64,000 nucleotides of DNA. It comes from Aquimarina mycalae (GTDB taxonomy: Bacteria; Bacteroidota; Bacteroidia; Flavobacteriales; Flavobacteriaceae). The notes under the pieces were generated by a model, which saw only the letters and a program-made list of their open reading frames with translations, was not told where the DNA came from and made no database searches. The DNA is taken from positions 424,641 through 488,640 of the forward strand of contig NZ_JARYGY010000005.1 in assembly GCF_029906345.1 (NCBI RefSeq), read 5' to 3'. How positions within the stretch are numbered: position 1 is the first letter of the stretch; each line of letters starts with the position of its first letter. The translations under genes were made by a program, and so were the position numbers. Below are positions 7,895 through 16,734 of the stretch, piece after piece.

Positions 7895-9682
7895 ATGGCT
7901 TTGCAATCAAACACACAAATATTTATAGGAGGATCTCCAATTACTGCCTATAAAAGATTAATGCTTCATCAAGAAATCGATGCCCATCATGTGCTTGAAC
8001 TAGTATGCAGAATGGACGTATTAGAAAATATAGGAGGAGAAATTGCCTCAGAGAGCAAGAACTATCTTGGTGAAATTCTTACAGTAAAAGTATCTTCTCT
8101 AGATACTGCTAATGGATATAAAGAGTTAGAATTTAAAAGTATTGTAACTTCAGTTAGCAACACAAAAGGGTTTCATCAACAAAGTGGGGATATGGTTTCT
8201 ATAAAAGCGCATAGCTGTAGTATCATCACAGATGATGGTCCGCATTATGATTCACATAGCGATGTAGGTCTTTCTGAAATTTTAGATAAAACTTTTCAAG
8301 GTTATGATCAATCTAAACTCGAAACCAATTTTAACCCTCAGAATTCTGAAAGCCTTCATTATAGTGTACAGCACAACGAAAGTGCTTTTGAATATGCCAG
8401 TAGATTAGCAGCACAATATAGTGAATGGTTTTTTTATGACGGAAGTAAACTCATATTTGGAAAACCTGAAGACAAAGAAGCAACAGAACTAAGCTATGGT
8501 CATGATTTACAAGAATTCTCTTTAAACCTCAACCCTACACCAAATAATTTTAAATATTTCACTAACGATTACCTAACCGATGAACAACATGAGATGGCCA
8601 CAGCTCAGGTTAACTCTGGAGTTAACGGGTTTAACGGTTTTACAAGTGAAAAAAGCGAAGCAATATTTGCTAAAGAAACCAGTGTATATGTAAATTCATA
8701 TTATGACCCTCAACTCAAAAAGAGATTAGACAAGCACGTAGAACAACAAAAAAAAGCTACCGAAATAAAACAAGTTCAGATTCAAGGAGTAAGTGATAAT
8801 CCTGGAGTACATTTAGGACAGGTAGTAAAAATTAAAGGAGAAAGTACTGATTACGGAAGTTTTAGAATAATTAGTGTTTCTCATACTTCTACTGAAAATG
8901 GAAAATATCAAAATCGCTTTGTAGGAGTAACAGCAGATTTGGATGTATATCCTAATACCAATATGATGGCGTTTCCAAAAAGTGAATCGCAAGTAGCCAC
9001 AGTGATGGATAATGCAGACCCTGATGGTATGAGTCGAATAAAAGTTCAGTTTCCTTGGCAAAAAGCTAGCGGAGAAGAAACTCCTTGGCTTCGTGTTTTA
9101 ACTCCTCATGCTGGAGGTGGAAAAGGTTTTCAATTTACACCAGAAAAGGATGAAGAAGTCATTGTAGGTTTTGAAGGAGGTAATGCAGAAAGACCCTATG
9201 TGATGGGAGCACTTTTTACTGGTGGTAGTAATGCTGGAGATTGGAAAACCGAAAAGAATGATATCAAGGCTATTAAAACGCGTGGCGGACATACACTTTC
9301 ATTCTCCGACGAAGACGGAAAAGAAACGATTACCATTACCGATAAAAATGGTAACTCAATTATTTTAGATACTTCTAAAAAAGAAATAAACATTAGTGCA
9401 CCAGAAAAAATTAATTTCTCATCTAAAGAAATTAATATCAATGCTTCAGAAACAGTTAATATCGACGGCACCAATAATGTAAATGTAAAATCTAAAGAAA
9501 TTCTGAACGATGGAAGTGCCAAAGTAACAGTAAACAGTGGAGCTAAAGTAGAAATTGGCGCTCCAAGTACATTGGTCGAAGGAAAAGCTGAATTAAAGCT
9601 GACCAGTAAAGGGATGACAGATATAGATGGTACAGCTATGACGAATGTAAAAGGTGGATTATTAAATCTTAACTGCGGGTAA
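7895..9682 (+). CDS. vgrG: T6SS spike protein VgrG (TssI)
   Basis: A 595-residue VgrG. Residues ~1-350 correspond to the gp27-like hub. Residues ~370-440 form the gp5-type OB-fold, with the typical run from ATVMDNADPDGMSRIKVQFP to the NAERPYVMGALFTGG turn. From about 455 to the end there are repeated short beta strands rich in N, I, K and S (EININASETVNIDGT), the beta-helix of the needle. There is no C-terminal effector extension. VgrG trimers sit on the Hcp tube and carry PAAR tips and effectors. It heads a gene run with 6 bases to the next gene, followed by rhs and an immunity gene, so this spike probably delivers the Rhs toxin. Confidence 0.95.
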   Translation: MALQSNTQIFIGGSPITAYKRLMLHQEIDAHHVLELVCRMDVLENIGGEIASESKNYLGEILTVKVSSLDTANGYKELEFKSIVTSVSNTKGFHQQSGDMVSIKAHSCSIITDDGPHYDSHSDVGLSEILDKTFQGYDQSKLETNFNPQNSESLHYSVQHNESAFEYASRLAAQYSEWFFYDGSKLIFGKPEDKEATELSYGHDLQEFSLNLNPTPNNFKYFTNDYLTDEQHEMATAQVNSGVNGFNGFTSEKSEAIFAKETSVYVNSYYDPQLKKRLDKHVEQQKKATEIKQVQIQGVSDNPGVHLGQVVKIKGESTDYGSFRIISVSHTSTENGKYQNRFVGVTADLDVYPNTNMMAFPKSESQVATVMDNADPDGMSRIKVQFPWQKASGEETPWLRVLTPHAGGGKGFQFTPEKDEEVIVGFEGGNAERPYVMGALFTGGSNAGDWKTEKNDIKAIKTRGGHTLSFSDEDGKETITITDKNGNSIILDTSKKEINISAPEKINFSSKEININASETVNIDGTNNVNVKSKEILNDGSAKVTVNSGAKVEIGAPSTLVEGKAELKLTSKGMTDIDGTAMTNVKGGLLNLNCG

Positions 9683-9688
9683 TACATC

Positions 9689-11050
9689 ATGAATAACGAA
9701 CATAATCCCATAGCGCAATTAATTACAACAATTCAGCAAAAATGGATTGATGAAGTAAGCCCTTATAATCACATTCAATTGGTTCGATGGTTAATAAAAC
9801 CTGATCAAGCAAGATTATATGAAGGTTTTTTACGCTTAGAATCTACTCCTAACGGAGGTTTACCAGATGTTCCTATAGTATTACTTACCGCTTTTGAGAA
9901 CAAAGAAACGCATAGTGAAAAATTAATAAAAGACTGGATAGACACATTCAAAAAAGATGAAAAACTGCAACAGAATCTCGATTCCAGAAATTTAACGTTC
10001 GACTGGGATGTTGCAGAATATGAAACAAAGCTCAAAAACGAAAATACAGATTGTAATGTATTGTTATTAGAAATGCTAAGTACTTTTCAAAAAGCAATGC
10101 CGAATCCACAATTACACTTGGCATTATCTCTCTATCCTTATTCTATTGAAGAAACTAAAGAATATGGAAAATGGATTGATATACTCATACAATTAGGGTT
10201 GCCCGACAAAGTACGATTGATGTTTTTTGACTATGTAGAGGAACGACATTTTGATCAACTTACAAAAGCGCATCGTGATATTTCAAAATCATTAGCAGTT
10301 CCTTTAGATCTTCAAGGGGCAATCAATAAAATAGCTGCCGCTGGAGACCCAAATGATCCTGAAGTGCAATTTAGACAATGTATGATCGAAATGTCTAAAA
10401 GCGTTACTAAAAAGAATCTACCCAGACTTAATGATTGGGGAAAGAAAGGGTTAATGATCACACAAAAATCTGGAAGTAAATCTGCTTTTGCAACTGCTCA
10501 TGTGATTTATGCAGGAATGCTTTTTAATTTTAAAGAATATAAAATTATAGAAGAGTTACTTCAAAAAGGGTTAGCTATTGCCAAACAAGGATTATCCAGT
10601 GGTGAGGACACCTGTAAACCAATTATCATTCAGAGTTATGGATATCAAGCAAGTTGTAAACAGCTACAAAAACAAAAAGATGTTGCAGCAGATTTGTTCT
10701 GTAAACAAGCCAACACCTCTATTGAGTTTGGTTTTGGTCCGCAAGCATTGACAGCTTGGTGGTTGGGATATAATGTTATTAAAAAAAGAGATAAGAAGAG
10801 ATATTCAGACATTGTTACTGAAGCATACCAATACGGTGTTTCGTTAGCACCAGAAATGATAAAATCAACCTGTATGGCGTATATCGCTGCAGATTATTAC
10901 AACATCTGTGAGAAAAACAGAAATACAGAAGCATGCGAATCTATAGACATCTTTATGACAGAAATTGAAGAAGAAGGTTGGAGAGAAAAAGTCGAAGAGC
11001 ATCGCAAAGAAATGGAAAAAAAGAGTCTTTCAATTTTAAACTGGTTCTAG
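9689..11050 (+). CDS. Helical protein between vgrG and rhs, candidate effector adaptor
   Basis: A 453-residue soluble protein with no signal peptide. The N-terminal ~230 residues are mixed alpha/beta (RWLIKPDQARLYEGFLRLES near residue 30; LHLALSLYPYS near 150). The C-terminal half is a run of helical hairpins resembling TPR or ARM repeats (FATAHVIYAGMLFNFKEYKI; ALTAWWLGYNVIKKRDKKRY), ending in a charged helix. I do not recognise it as a known adaptor such as DUF4123, DUF1795 (Eag) or DUF2169. Its position, 6 bases after vgrG and 2 bases before rhs, is where loading chaperones are found in other T6SS clusters, so an adaptor role is a reasonable inference. Confidence 0.6.
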   Translation: MNNEHNPIAQLITTIQQKWIDEVSPYNHIQLVRWLIKPDQARLYEGFLRLESTPNGGLPDVPIVLLTAFENKETHSEKLIKDWIDTFKKDEKLQQNLDSRNLTFDWDVAEYETKLKNENTDCNVLLLEMLSTFQKAMPNPQLHLALSLYPYSIEETKEYGKWIDILIQLGLPDKVRLMFFDYVEERHFDQLTKAHRDISKSLAVPLDLQGAINKIAAAGDPNDPEVQFRQCMIEMSKSVTKKNLPRLNDWGKKGLMITQKSGSKSAFATAHVIYAGMLFNFKEYKIIEELLQKGLAIAKQGLSSGEDTCKPIIIQSYGYQASCKQLQKQKDVAADLFCKQANTSIEFGFGPQALTAWWLGYNVIKKRDKKRYSDIVTEAYQYGVSLAPEMIKSTCMAYIAADYYNICEKNRNTEACESIDIFMTEIEEEGWREKVEEHRKEMEKKSLSILNWF

Positions 11051-11052
11051 AT

Positions 11053-14000
11053 ATGTTATTAGCAAGTAAACATTTTACCCCTGTTATTGGAATTGATATA
11101 CATATCGTAATCATTCCTCCTGGAGTCCCAGTACCTATACCTCATCCGTATATCGGAATGGTAATAGATCCTATGGACTATGTTCCTATAATAGGTTCTA
11201 CAGTAAATGTAAATTGTGTTCCTAAAGGAAATAGCGGTACTGCTGGAATGATTGGTACGATGATCCATATCCCAATGGGTGGACCTTTTGCAATGGCTCC
11301 AATGATAGGTCATGACTCCATGAACTTTTTTGGAAGCACAAAAGTTAGCGCAGAAGATGCGTACTTCACTCCTGCTGGATATATGACAATGACCTGTAAT
11401 GATATAGGGATGCCACTATCATTAACACCAGGAAAAAAAATGAAGCCAATACCTAGTTTATATTTGCCTTCCTCTATGAGTGTACCAATACCTATGGGGA
11501 AACCAGTAAATGTAGGTGGGCCATATGCTCCAGATTTAATGGGGATGTTAATGGCTCTAGTAATGTCCTACGGTTTTGGGGCATTAATGAAAGGTGCAGG
11601 AAGAGGCCTAGCAAAATTGAATAAAAGCGTATTACAAAAATTTCCAGCAACTCAAGGATTAGGTAAGAAATTGTGTAAAATGGGATTCGAACCAGTAGAC
11701 TTGATTACAGGTCGTATGGTCTATGAAGGAGAAGATTTTAGCATTGGCGGACCTATACCAATTCGTTGGGAACGTAATTGGTATTCTGATTCTGGATATG
11801 AAGGAATGATGGGCCACGGAATGCATTGTAATTATGATCTCGCCCTGCATATCGATTATGATGAAGATGCAATAGTTATGCGTCTACCAGATGGAAGAAT
11901 TACCTCCTTCCCTATGCTACTTACAGAAAACGAATCTTTTTATAATAGACCTGAAAAGTTAACACTAACATATGTTGACGGTACTACGTATGAAGTTATC
12001 GACCATCAATCTCAGCAAACATATACTTTTACTAAATATACCGACACACTATACAAACCAACCAACTTAAGAAATCCAGAAGGTTTTAAAATCCAATTCG
12101 TTTATAATGCGGTATATCAATTAGAACAAATTATTGATACAGCAGGTAGAAAAATTGATTTAGATCTGGACGAAGAAAATAGAATTACTAAGATTACAGC
12201 AACACATAAGGGAGAGACTCGAACATTGATACAGTATACCTATAATGAAGATGGAGATCTTATAAAAATTATTGATGCTTTAGATCAAGCAACTGTAATG
12301 GAATACGAAAACCATCTTATGATCAAAAAAACTGATCGTAATGGACAAGCTTTTTATTGGAAATATGATGGAGAAAATACAGGAGCTAAATGTATCGAAA
12401 CATGGGGAGATCAAGGAATTCTTTCTGGAACCATAGAATACAATAAAGGGTATAATGTCGTAACCAACTCTCTTGACCAAGAAAGTATTTATTACTTTAA
12501 TAATCTAAATCTTTGTACACAAGTTACCGATCCGATGGGCGATCATATTTTCCATGAATATACTCCATATATGGAACCCTATCGTGATATTGATGAAGAA
12601 GGAAACATCACGGGATATAGTTATGACGAACGTGGAAATTTAACAGGCTTACATCAACCAGATGGTGCTGTCATTGGATTTGTATATGATGAAAAAGACA
12701 GACTTGTTCTTTCTAAAGACCCTGCAGGAGGTTCAGTAGTAAAGACTTTTGAAAACGATCGTCTGCATGCTGTTATAGGTTTAGATGGTGGTGTTACCTC
12801 TTTTGAATATAACGATCAGGGATTAATCAAGGAAGTTAGAGATAATGCAGGAAACAGAACTAAGCTAGATTATGATGAAGATCATAACCTACATAAACTC
12901 ACATTACCAAATGGTGCAGAATCTCACTGGGAATATGATGCTTGGAGTAGATGTTTACATACTAAAAATTCTGAAGAGTATCAACAGCAATTTTTCTATG
13001 ATGAATTAGATCGTATCTATCAAGTAAGACAAGCAGATGCTAATATCATTAAATTAAAATACAACGCCTATGATGAGGTAATCCAAACTGTAGATCAGAA
13101 AAAACGAGAAGTTAATTTTGATTATACCCCAATGGGAAGCCTTAAAATGAGGGAAGAAAATAGTAGAAAAGTGTATTTTAAATATGATACAGAAGAACAA
13201 CTAAACTCTATTACCAACGAACATAATGAATATTATCGTTTCTCCAGAAATGAAAAAGGAGAAATTATCAGGGAAATTGGTTTTGATGGATTGACTAAAA
13301 AATATGATCGTGACCGTGCTGGAAAAGTACTCAAGATAAACAGACCTGATGATAAATATACTGAATACGAGTATGATTTTAATGGAAGAATTACTCGAGC
13401 AGAACATAGTGATGGCAGTTGGGAAACCTATAGCTATGATCTTAGTGGAAACCTGATTGAAGCCGTTAATGAGAATAGTCACGTACAATTTATCAGAGAT
13501 AAAGCTGGCAGAATCATAGCAGAACATCAAGATGGTCATCTTGTAGAAAGTGAATATGATTCTTTAAGTAATCGCAGCAATATTACCAGTAGTTTAGGTG
13601 CCAATATTGCTTTGTCCAGAAATAAACTTGGATTGATACAAGAAGTCTCTGCCAATTGCTTCTCTCCTTCTGAGGAAGAGACATCAGACAACGTAAAATC
13701 AAAGGTTTGGAATGCACAATTTGTGCACAATAGCCTAGGTATGGAAGTAGAGAGAATACTTCCTGGTGGTATTGTCAATCATATCGAATATGATCATGCA
13801 GGAAGACCTATACAGCATAAAGTTACTTCTGGAAATCGAGAAATGCGTCATCGTACATACACTTGGAATGTAAATGATCGACTCACCAAAATGGTTGATG
13901 AATTAACCAAAGGAACAGTTGCATATAGCTATGATGAGTTTAATAATTTGGCAGGAGCACGATATGAGAACAAACAATTCGATTACAAACTACCAGATGA

Positions 14001-15150
14001 GGTTGGAAACTTATATAGAACCGAAGGTAAAGGAGATCGAAAATACGGAACTGGAGGACAACTTCAAGAAGCTGATGGTAATAAATTTAAATATGATGCT
14101 GAAGGGAACCTGATTACCAAAATCACTCATAAAGGTAATTGGGACTATGAATGGTATAGCAACGGAATGCTACGTTCAGTGACTGATCCAAAAAACAATA
14201 CAACAGAGTTTGAATATGATGCACTAGGTAGACGAACTGCAAAAATCACCAATGTCAGCCCCAGCCTATCAAAAACTAATAAACAAATCACTCGATGGGT
14301 TTGGGACGGCAATGTCCCACTCCATGAATGGAAATACAATCTAAATCAACGGCCAGAATTGGTTGTAGATGAATATGGAATGCTTAAAGAAAGTAAACCA
14401 GAGCCCGTTGAGAATTTAATTACTTGGATATTTGACGAGGGTACCTTTAAGCCTGCTGCTAAAATTACAGAAGACAACTCCTACTCTATCATTACTGACT
14501 ATCTGGGTACACCTGTAGAAATGTATAACAGCCAAGGCGAAAAAACCTGGGCAGTAGAATATGATATTTACGGAAAAGTACGTAAACTTGTAAAAGGTTC
14601 ATTGAATGATTGTCCTTTTAGATATCAAGGACAATATGAAGATATAGAGACGGGATTGTATTATAATCGGTTTAGGTATTATACACCTGATGAAGGTGTA
14701 TATATATCGCAAGATCCGATAGGGTTGGCTGGAAAGATGCCTAACCTGTATTCATATGTACGTAATAGTAATACTTTTGTTGACCCATATGGACTTTTAG
14801 AGGAAGTGGTATTCCCTAAAAATAATGTTATAGCTGAAACAACAATTCAAATGCAAGGATCTAGAAGTCAAGATTTCAAAGCTGCAAATGCGAATGTAGG
14901 TCTTAATGGAAAACGAGGCAAACCAACAGGTAATGCACATAAAGAAATTCATGGTGATGTTGTTTGGCATCACGTGGACTATGACCCTGAAACTAATACT
15001 GCTAAAATGCAGTTAGTAAGCTCGGCAGATCATAACGCAAGTAAACCACATAAAGGTTCCGTTAAAGGTTTTGAAGATCATACTGGAACAGTATATGAAA
15101 GTCCAGAAGCAAAAGCGGAAGCGAAAAAATTAAATGCAAAATGTCCTTAA
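11053..15150 (+). CDS. PAAR-Rhs polymorphic toxin with C-terminal WHH nuclease
   Basis: I choose the ATG at 11053, 2 bases after the previous stop; an in-frame upstream start would lie inside that gene. The product has 1365 residues. Residues ~1-150 are a Pro/Met-rich PAAR-like tip region (PVIGIDIHIVIIPPGVPVPI). A segment from EPVDLITGRMV begins the Rhs shell, followed by many YD repeats (such as YDERGNLTGLHQPDG). The core-associated end runs from YDIYGKVRKLVKG through RYQGQYEDIETGLYYNRFRY to DPYGL near residue 1248. The last ~117 residues are a separate toxin with W1305-H-H, then MQLVSSADHNASKPHKGS, the pattern of HNH/Endo VII nucleases of the WHH family. It is probably a DNase held inside the Rhs cage. 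An immunity gene follows. Confidence 0.92.
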   Translation: MLLASKHFTPVIGIDIHIVIIPPGVPVPIPHPYIGMVIDPMDYVPIIGSTVNVNCVPKGNSGTAGMIGTMIHIPMGGPFAMAPMIGHDSMNFFGSTKVSAEDAYFTPAGYMTMTCNDIGMPLSLTPGKKMKPIPSLYLPSSMSVPIPMGKPVNVGGPYAPDLMGMLMALVMSYGFGALMKGAGRGLAKLNKSVLQKFPATQGLGKKLCKMGFEPVDLITGRMVYEGEDFSIGGPIPIRWERNWYSDSGYEGMMGHGMHCNYDLALHIDYDEDAIVMRLPDGRITSFPMLLTENESFYNRPEKLTLTYVDGTTYEVIDHQSQQTYTFTKYTDTLYKPTNLRNPEGFKIQFVYNAVYQLEQIIDTAGRKIDLDLDEENRITKITATHKGETRTLIQYTYNEDGDLIKIIDALDQATVMEYENHLMIKKTDRNGQAFYWKYDGENTGAKCIETWGDQGILSGTIEYNKGYNVVTNSLDQESIYYFNNLNLCTQVTDPMGDHIFHEYTPYMEPYRDIDEEGNITGYSYDERGNLTGLHQPDGAVIGFVYDEKDRLVLSKDPAGGSVVKTFENDRLHAVIGLDGGVTSFEYNDQGLIKEVRDNAGNRTKLDYDEDHNLHKLTLPNGAESHWEYDAWSRCLHTKNSEEYQQQFFYDELDRIYQVRQADANIIKLKYNAYDEVIQTVDQKKREVNFDYTPMGSLKMREENSRKVYFKYDTEEQLNSITNEHNEYYRFSRNEKGEIIREIGFDGLTKKYDRDRAGKVLKINRPDDKYTEYEYDFNGRITRAEHSDGSWETYSYDLSGNLIEAVNENSHVQFIRDKAGRIIAEHQDGHLVESEYDSLSNRSNITSSLGANIALSRNKLGLIQEVSANCFSPSEEETSDNVKSKVWNAQFVHNSLGMEVERILPGGIVNHIEYDHAGRPIQHKVTSGNREMRHRTYTWNVNDRLTKMVDELTKGTVAYSYDEFNNLAGARYENKQFDYKLPDEVGNLYRTEGKGDRKYGTGGQLQEADGNKFKYDAEGNLITKITHKGNWDYEWYSNGMLRSVTDPKNNTTEFEYDALGRRTAKITNVSPSLSKTNKQITRWVWDGNVPLHEWKYNLNQRPELVVDEYGMLKESKPEPVENLITWIFDEGTFKPAAKITEDNSYSIITDYLGTPVEMYNSQGEKTWAVEYDIYGKVRKLVKGSLNDCPFRYQGQYEDIETGLYYNRFRYYTPDEGVYISQDPIGLAGKMPNLYSYVRNSNTFVDPYGLLEEVVFPKNNVIAETTIQMQGSRSQDFKAANANVGLNGKRGKPTGNAHKEIHGDVVWHHVDYDPETNTAKMQLVSSADHNASKPHKGSVKGFEDHTGTVYESPEAKAEAKKLNAKCP

Positions 15151-15165
15151 TTAATATTATTTATT

Positions 15166-15576
15166 ATGAACAGTAGTGATGTACTTTTTGATGAAAATTT
15201 AGAATTGTATACTTCAATTAATGAATCTAGTAATCAAATTTGTATTACTCTATCCGATGATTTAGATGCATCAGAAGAGGAGTTAACCGAAAAGTATAAA
15301 TCCAAAATAGCTAAATTCATAAACGATTCTTCAAAATGGTATGAGATAGCTATTCTTGCAGTTATAAATAGGGGCAAAAATGAATATAATAAAGAGGTTC
15401 AAAAAAATGATATACAATTAATGAATGTCTTTGTACTTTATGAACAAGATGAAAAAGAACTGTTCGGACTACAATTTAGAGTTAGCTTTGATATTGAACA
15501 TGGGTGTGGTTTAAAAATTACAGGTGATAATTATGAAATCACGGAATTGGGAGATGGAGATGTTGCTTTTTGTTAA
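15166..15576 (+). CDS. Probable immunity protein for the Rhs-WHH toxin
   Basis: A 136-residue acidic cytosolic protein that starts 15 bases after the rhs stop. It has many Asp and Glu residues, including SDDLDASEEELTEKYKSK near residue 30, and a C-terminal FDIEHGCGLKI...ELGDGDVAF strand pattern seen in several small bacterial proteins of unknown function. It has no signal peptide or membrane segment, as expected for neutralising a cytoplasmic nuclease. An acidic protein could mask a basic nuclease surface. No immunity family is named with confidence; the assignment rests on position, size and charge. Confidence 0.7.
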   Translation: MNSSDVLFDENLELYTSINESSNQICITLSDDLDASEEELTEKYKSKIAKFINDSSKWYEIAILAVINRGKNEYNKEVQKNDIQLMNVFVLYEQDEKELFGLQFRVSFDIEHGCGLKITGDNYEITELGDGDVAFC

Positions 15577-15608
15577 AACAACATGCTTATAAATTTACCT
15601 ACTGATTT

Positions 15609-15683
15609 TACGAAATTTGCAATTTCGTAGGGTTATGAATAGTAACAAAGATTAAGAAACAGTTACATTTCCGTAACTGTTTC
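15609..15683 (+). terminator. Two hairpins after the immunity gene
   Basis: Two perfect inverted repeats follow the immunity stop. One has a 9-bp stem and 3-base loop at 15609-15629. The other has an 11-bp stem with a 6-base loop at 15656-15683, ending in TTTC. The second is the better terminator candidate although its T run is short. They separate the live effector module from the decayed rhs copy. Confidence 0.5.
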
Positions 15684-15722
15684 CTATTTCAAATCAAAGC
15701 ATCGAAAGTTTTATAATGTGTT

Positions 15723-16136
15723 GCCAAAACCATAGGAAAAGACTGCTATCCTATAACTACTGACTATCTGGGTACACCTGTAGAAAAATGTATAATAGTC
15801 AAGGCGAAAAAACCTGGCAAGTAGAGTATGATATTTATGGAAAAGTGCGTAACCTTGTAAAAGGTTCATTGAATAATTATCCTTTTATAGCTTCAAGAAA
15901 AGTATGAAGATATAAAGACAGGATTATATTATAAGACATAGGTATTATTTAGCTAATACCAGAACTTAAACATTACAGGATTAAATTGGATTACTTGACA
16001 ATAATCCAAACATTTATATTCAAATCTACGAGTAGATTTTTTTGGTTTTGAATACAAAATAAAAGTATCTGACAGAACTAAAGTTTTGATTAAAATAGTT
16101 GATTTAAAAAATTGCTTACTAAAACCAAATATGTAA
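15723..16136 (+). pseudogene. Decayed rhs 3' end (core-associated region and short tail)
   Basis: This stretch matches the rhs gene at about 14470-14800. It encodes, with frame changes, TDYLGTPVE, then MYNSQGEKTWQVEYDIYGKV and LVKGSLNNYPF, parallel to the intact gene. An extra A near 15785 and later insertions and stops break the frame. Further on, NPNIYI and finally VDFFGF (16032-16049) correspond to the NLYSYV and VDPYGL end of the intact core. After VDFFGF the frame stays open for 28 codons to a TAA at 16134-16136, which would be the remains of a different toxin tip. The DNA similarity is high up to about 15950 and falls off after that. It is an old displaced rhs tip and cannot make a working protein. 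Confidence 0.82.
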
Positions 16137-16209
16137 AACTACATGCTATTAAATTTTTAACATCGGATTAAAAACAAGATCACTATATTAGATTTCTAAT
16201 TAACCGACA

Positions 16210-16605
16210 ATGAAACATCTTAAAACCTTTTACCTATTCATTTTCTACTTTTGCTTTTCTAATACTTGTATTTCTCAGGACACAACAGTGTCATATATAG
16301 AAACCGAAGCTGTAATAAAAGAAATCAATTTTACAGTTCGTGGACGTAGATCTGCAGCTACAGCAACTGTTGCTTACAAAACGCAAGAAGGTGATAGTCT
16401 ATCTAGCGTTGTGAAACTTATGCATATTCCGTTTATAGGAGCTTTAGACAAAGAAGGTGACCATATTACAGTGCTATACAATAAAGAAACACCTCTCCTA
16501 CTCACGACCAAAAGCACTTCTTTTTTACAATCCTATGGTCTATATATTCTTATTGTATTAGGTATAATTATTTTGATTTTTAGATTAAGAAAAAGAAAAG
16601 GGTAG
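16210..16605 (+). CDS. Small exported membrane protein, DUF3592-like
   Basis: A 131-residue protein with an N-terminal signal peptide ending near CISQD, an exported domain of about 80 residues, and one C-terminal membrane helix (LYILIVLGIIILIF) followed by a basic tail RLRKRKG. The middle has the DUF3592-like order: an alternating strand pair, a YKTQEGDS turn, then GDHITVLYNKETP. It sits directly after the decayed rhs tip, so it could be the immunity gene left from the lost toxin, but the family also occurs away from toxins. There is no close downstream partner; the next gene starts 129 bases later. Confidence 0.55.
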   Translation: MKHLKTFYLFIFYFCFSNTCISQDTTVSYIETEAVIKEINFTVRGRRSAATATVAYKTQEGDSLSSVVKLMHIPFIGALDKEGDHITVLYNKETPLLLTTKSTSFLQSYGLYILIVLGIIILIFRLRKRKG

Positions 16606-16734
16606 CGCTACTTTCTTTTAGAATGATGGTAATAAATTTAAGTTAAAAGCGATAGCATATTCACAAATTATAAAACCAACATTTCGTTATCTAAATCATT
16701 TTTGTAACTTTAAAAAGCTAATCACCCAATTTAT

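Noticed and set aside
10978..11052. An upstream start at 10978 for the rhs gene
   Set aside because: It lies inside the preceding gene in another frame; the ATG at 11053 directly precedes the normal PAAR-like start of the protein.
15577..16209. A working small gene in the rhs-like region
   Set aside because: Frame breaks and in-frame stops against the matching rhs segment show it is a remnant.
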